Positions 60,750-64,000 of a stretch of DNA of 64,000 nt are shown here, piece by piece; position 1 is the stretch's first letter; each line of letters starts with the position of its first letter. The position numbers and the translations under genes are program-made. The notes below the pieces were generated by a model, which saw only the letters and a program-made list of their open reading frames with translations, was not told the origin of the DNA and made no database searches. The stretch is taken from contig JAFZRZ010000016.1 in the NCBI GenBank assembly GCA_017619635.1, positions 1 to 64,000 of the forward strand. Reading direction: 5' to 3'. This DNA comes from Lachnospiraceae bacterium (GTDB lineage Bacteria; Bacillota; Clostridia; Lachnospirales; Lachnospiraceae).

Positions 60750-61823
60750 ATGAAAGCATACGGTGTCATAATGGCAGGTGGTGGCGGAACCAGATTCTGG
60801 CCCCTTTCAAGAGCGGATAAGCCAAAACAGTTTTTGAATCTGTCCGGTAAAAATACAATGGTAGTCGATACTGCCAACAGATTATCAAAGGTGGCTGACA
60901 AGGATGATATATTTGTTGTGACTAATGCCAAGACCGTCGATGCGACCATAGAACAGACCAAAGGGATACTCAGACCGGATCATATCCTAGGCGAACCGGC
61001 TGCCAGAAATACAGCTGCATGTATAGGATATGCAGCCATGGAGATAACAAAAAAATACGAAGATGGTGTCATGGTTATCGTGCCGTCTGACCATTTCATA
61101 AAGAATGAGGAACAGTTTGCGCTTGTTTTGAGTAAGGCAATTTATACCGCGGAAGAGACTGACAGACTAGTCACTGTAGGAATCAAACCGACGTTTCCGT
61201 CTACCGGATACGGTTATATAAAGTACAATGCGGATACTGATGGTATAGCCAAGGATGTTGAGGAATTCGTAGAAAAACCGGATCTTGAGACTGCTAGTGA
61301 ATATGTTGACAGCGGAGAATATGCATGGAACAGCGGAATGTTCATCTGGAAAGCTTCAACGATACTGAAATATTTTGAGAGACTACTCCCTGATATATAC
61401 AGATGTCTTGTCAGGATAGGTGATGCCATGGGGACTGAAAGGGAACAGGAAGTCCTTGAAGAGGTCTATCCTGATATCCCTAAGATATCAATTGATTACG
61501 GCATAATGGAAAGAGCCGATAATGTAATGATGCTCGAAGGAGATTTCGGATGGAACGATGTTGGAAGTTTTGATGCCTTTGACCAGATACATGATCAGGA
61601 TGCAAACGGAAATGTCGTAATGGCTGATTCATGCATCATCAATTCCAAAGATAACGTTTTGTACAGTACCCAGGAGGGACATCTTATTGCAACGCTGGGA
61701 ATAGAGGATCTGGTTATCGCTCACACCAAAGATGTTACTCTTATATGTGCCAAGGACAAGGCACAGGATATCAAGCTTTTTGTGGAAAGGCTAAAAGAAG
61801 AAGGAAAAGATTCATATCTGTAA
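60750..61823 (+). CDS. manC: mannose-1-phosphate guanylyltransferase
   Basis: The 357-residue nucleotidyltransferase forms GDP-mannose from mannose 1-phosphate and GTP. The signature MAGGGGTRFWPLSRADKPKQF-type motif spans residues 9-29 and FVEKPDLETA, WNSGMFIWKA, ERADNVMMLEGDFGWNDVGS follow. It lacks the phosphomannose isomerase domain of bifunctional ManC, so isomerase must come from elsewhere. AGGAGG precedes ATG 60750, 11 bases after fcl. With gmd and fcl it completes GDP-mannose to GDP-fucose supply. Confidence 0.93.
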   Translation: MKAYGVIMAGGGGTRFWPLSRADKPKQFLNLSGKNTMVVDTANRLSKVADKDDIFVVTNAKTVDATIEQTKGILRPDHILGEPAARNTAACIGYAAMEITKKYEDGVMVIVPSDHFIKNEEQFALVLSKAIYTAEETDRLVTVGIKPTFPSTGYGYIKYNADTDGIAKDVEEFVEKPDLETASEYVDSGEYAWNSGMFIWKASTILKYFERLLPDIYRCLVRIGDAMGTEREQEVLEEVYPDIPKISIDYGIMERADNVMMLEGDFGWNDVGSFDAFDQIHDQDANGNVVMADSCIINSKDNVLYSTQEGHLIATLGIEDLVIAHTKDVTLICAKDKAQDIKLFVERLKEEGKDSYL

Positions 61824-61847
61824 GGCAAATAAACCGGGAGAACATGC

Positions 61848-63125
61848 ATGATCAAAACTAAGTTGATAGTCATGGTTCATTACATAAGGCTGAGTGTCAA
61901 ATGGTGCTTATTCTCGATCCTAACCGGAACGGTATGCGGACTATTGGGAAGCGCTCTATATTTCTTTGTCCAGTGGGCGAATGAAATAAGAGGTGAGCAT
62001 AACTGGCTTTTGCTGTTTTTACCGGTTGCCGGACTTATTATAGTGAAAATATATCAGATGTTTGGTCTCAAAGAAGACAAGGGGACCGATCTGATATTTG
62101 ATTCTGTTAGAAATGCTCAGGAGATACCGTTTAAGATCACGGTCGTGAGTTTTCTTTCTACCATCTTTACACACCTTTTCGGCGGATCTGCCGGAAGAGT
62201 CGGTGTTGCCATCCAGATGGGTGGAAGTATATCGTCCAATCTCAGTAAGATATTTAAATTAAACCCAAAAGACAGAAGCCTGTTTGTCATGTGCGGTATG
62301 GCAGGTCTCATATCTGCACTTTTCGGAACCCCGTTAATGGCGGCTTTCCTAAGTATGGAGGTCATCAGCATAGGCGTTATATACTATGCTGCATTTCTGC
62401 CATGTCTGCTTACATCACTCGTGTCATATTTTGTGGCAGAGGCTCTGAATATAACTCCCATGAGATATACAATAGCATCGGTACCTTCGCTTAATGTTGA
62501 ATCAGTTACAAAGGTGATGTTTTTGGGTGTCGGATGCGCGATAGTGAGTATTCTGTTCTGTGCGGCAATGAAGTTATGGGGTGATACAGTCAAAAAACAC
62601 ATAGAGAACCAGTACATCCGTATACTGATCGGTTCAGGTATCATAATAATCCTTACACTTGTTACGGGAAGCCAGGTATATAACGGATCAAGTGAGTCTC
62701 TTTTAAATGCCGCTATTATATATGGGCAGGCACATCCTTATGATTTTTTACTAAAGATATTATTCACTGCGATAACGCTTCAATCCGGGTATAAGGGCGG
62801 CGCTGTATTTCCTGCTCTTGTCATAGGAGCTACTTTTGGATGTACATTTGGCTGGTGGCTGGGATTGCCTGTGGAATTTGCGGCAGCAGTCGGAATGGTA
62901 GCGGTTTTTTGCGGAAGCGTTAACTGTCCCATAGCAAGTATTTTCCTTAGTGTTGAAGTTTTTGGTGGTGCAGGAATAGTTCTGTTTGCGATAGCCTGTG
63001 CTATAAGTTTTGTGTTCAGCGGTTATTTTACGGTATTTCCGGGACAACAGTTTGTTTATTCTAAACTGCGTATTGAGTATAAGCATTCCACAATGAGAAA
63101 TGTGGAAAATGATGACCTGACCTGA
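61848..63125 (+). CDS. CLC-family anion channel, CLC-F-like, lacking the gating glutamate
   Basis: The 425-residue membrane protein has the CLC fold (about 10-12 main helices). The segments KGTDLIFD (78-85) and FGGSAGRVGVAIQMGG (111-126) and GYKGGAVFPALVIGATFG match the CLC-F (fluoride) branch more than ordinary chloride CLCs. Val118 stands where CLC transporters have the gating Glu (GREG), and Ala319 and Phe321 stand where CLC-F antiporters have Glu and Thr in GGEVT. Loss of both carboxylates suggests no proton coupling, so a passive anion channel or changed selectivity. Ribosome site GGGAG precedes ATG 61848. It follows manC after 24 bases. Confidence 0.85.
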   Translation: MIKTKLIVMVHYIRLSVKWCLFSILTGTVCGLLGSALYFFVQWANEIRGEHNWLLLFLPVAGLIIVKIYQMFGLKEDKGTDLIFDSVRNAQEIPFKITVVSFLSTIFTHLFGGSAGRVGVAIQMGGSISSNLSKIFKLNPKDRSLFVMCGMAGLISALFGTPLMAAFLSMEVISIGVIYYAAFLPCLLTSLVSYFVAEALNITPMRYTIASVPSLNVESVTKVMFLGVGCAIVSILFCAAMKLWGDTVKKHIENQYIRILIGSGIIIILTLVTGSQVYNGSSESLLNAAIIYGQAHPYDFLLKILFTAITLQSGYKGGAVFPALVIGATFGCTFGWWLGLPVEFAAAVGMVAVFCGSVNCPIASIFLSVEVFGGAGIVLFAIACAISFVFSGYFTVFPGQQFVYSKLRIEYKHSTMRNVENDDLT

Positions 63126-63141
63126 CATATAATGTCTTAAT

Positions 63142-63170
63142 TTGCCAATGATACCATATTTTGCTAGAAT
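63142..63170 (+). promoter_or_regulatory. promoter of the large membrane protein gene
   Basis: TTGCCA (63142-63147), 17 bases, TAGAAT (63165-63170) with TGC in front, an extended -10. Predicted start near 63177, 21 bases before ATG 63198. Confidence 0.65.
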
Positions 63171-63197
63171 GAATGTGTTTGAGGCAAGAACTGATTT

Positions 63198-64000
63198 ATG
63201 AACATACTTGGTATATTTTTGCTGCTTATCCTTCCCTTTGCGGTTGGAACAGTTTTGAATTTCATAACAAGACAGAGTAAAACTAGTCAGATTGAAACAT
63301 ATTTGATTGGTTTTTTTTCGGTTTTTTTGATTCAGGGTGTGATCTTTTCTTTATATAACTTTATGGGGATCGGATATGATGTATGTTGCAGGATATTCAC
63401 CTGGGGCACATATGCGGCAGTTGCTTTATTTATACTGATCGCAGTATTTGGATTTAAAAAGTACATCATATGCGGTGCTAAGAGATTTACGCTTCGAAAA
63501 GACGAGAGGCTTGTATTTGCATTGATGATCGCATCGATCTTGATAGTTATCATAAGGATAGGATTTCTTTATCTGTATGAGCGTGATGACATCATGCTTG
63601 AAACAGTCAGGGTTAATCTGCTCACGTCAACAGTTAACACTTATAATCCGTTAACGGGCAGACCTTACGAATTGGGAATGATCAATTCAAAGAAGCTAAT
63701 CACGCTACCGCTCTATTACACATACTGGTGTAAGACATATGACATATCTGCCAGAGATCTTCTTTATGCTGTATGTGAGCTGCAGACACTGTTTGTGATA
63801 ATAGGAGCCTGTGGCTGTGCCATGAAGCGAGTACTGAAATCAAATAAAAAGCTTTACACATATACTATGTTTGTTGCGTTTATGCTTGCATCGGGGGACT
63901 ATTTTAAAGGTTCTGTCGGATATAAGGTATTATGGAACGGTTATAGCGGAGATACGATCGTTGTCGCAGGTGTGCTATCGTATATTATCTATCTGATACT
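63198..64000 (+). CDS. large polytopic membrane protein, cut by the window end
   Basis: The first 267 residues are visible and open to the window end with no stop. They show membrane helices at about 2-22, 35-55, 67-88 and 110-128, then an outside loop with DDIMLETVRVNLLTS and YNPLTGRPYELG, and further helices. The sequence recalls large Lachnospiraceae membrane proteins such as DUF6077, which lie in glycan or lipid-linked sugar loci, but this is only a guess. GAGG lies about 12 bases before ATG 63198, a marginal spacing. Own promoter at 63142-63170. Confidence 0.7.
   Translation, partial: MNILGIFLLLILPFAVGTVLNFITRQSKTSQIETYLIGFFSVFLIQGVIFSLYNFMGIGYDVCCRIFTWGTYAAVALFILIAVFGFKKYIICGAKRFTLRKDERLVFALMIASILIVIIRIGFLYLYERDDIMLETVRVNLLTSTVNTYNPLTGRPYELGMINSKKLITLPLYYTYWCKTYDISARDLLYAVCELQTLFVIIGACGCAMKRVLKSNKKLYTYTMFVAFMLASGDYFKGSVGYKVLWNGYSGDTIVVAGVLSYIIYLI

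Noticed and set aside
1-64000. tRNA or rRNA genes, CRISPR arrays, prophage, insertion sequences, toxin-antitoxin pairs
   Set aside because: Looked for and not seen: no clover-leaf motifs, repeat-spacer arrays, integrases, transposases or recognisable pairs.

Overview
The window reads as the chromosome of a motile, obligately anaerobic, non-sporulating Lachnospiraceae bacterium, most like Butyrivibrio or its close relatives. This rests on protein similarity recalled by family (clostridial-type MurG and cysteine synthase, a DUF6240-like flagellar protein, reverse rubrerythrin, short archaeal-type ProRS), the low-to-moderate GC content, strong AGGAGG ribosome binding sites, frequent extended -10 promoters, and a hupA-rqcP-divIC-tilS-hpt-ftsH block that lacks the sporulation genes usually lying in it. 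No tRNA, rRNA, CRISPR array, prophage or insertion sequence was recognised. Nearly all genes lie on the + strand.

Layout. 1-3.4 kb: a LUD-domain protein, an unusual dihydrofolate reductase / CPCC zinc-finger / YfiH-laccase fusion, and cysteine synthase. 3.5-8.6 kb: a large acidic TPR protein with a degenerate AAA-like end, and glycogen branching enzyme. 8.7-13.4 kb: a flagellin locus (DUF6240-like protein, flagellin, FliS) with two sigma-28-like promoters. 13.5-18.4 kb: a two-subunit ABC exporter locus with DUF1854 and PH-like/zinc-ribbon proteins, preceded by a 38-residue leader peptide and a UUCG-capped terminator; the second ABC subunit looks split by a +1 frameshift. 18.4-23.5 kb: MurG, rhomboid protease, flavodoxin/SCP2 fusion, HIT hydrolase and glucose-6-phosphate isomerase. 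23.6-28.9 kb: a solitary prepilin, a 2-hydroxyacid dehydrogenase, S-adenosylhomocysteine hydrolase, a 43-residue membrane microprotein on the minus strand, an acyltransferase and reverse rubrerythrin.

29-44.8 kb: a two-component system, an NhaC antiporter, a diguanylate cyclase, a dipeptidase, assorted small and fusion proteins, ProRS, acetate kinase, CCA-adding enzyme and a PEGA lipoprotein. 44.8-54.4 kb: the HU / RqcP / DivIC / TilS / Hpt / FtsH block, a candidate small RNA, an RsmF-type rRNA methylase and the TrkA-TrkH potassium uptake system. 54.4-56.7 kb (minus strand): an SGNH hydrolase and MBOAT acyltransferase pair, probably for O-acetylation of a cell-surface glycan. 57-64 kb: gmd, a polytopic membrane protein, fcl and manC (a GDP-mannose to GDP-fucose route), a CLC-F-like channel lacking the usual glutamates, and the start of a large membrane protein cut by the window end.

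The most interesting items are the leader-peptide-controlled ABC/DUF1854 locus with its frameshift, the triple fusion at 977-2365, the stand-alone small-RNA candidate at 49900-49987, the unannotated 43-residue membrane peptide, and the CLC protein lacking both proton-coupling glutamates. All functional statements come from reading the sequence by eye and recall of families; no database search was run.
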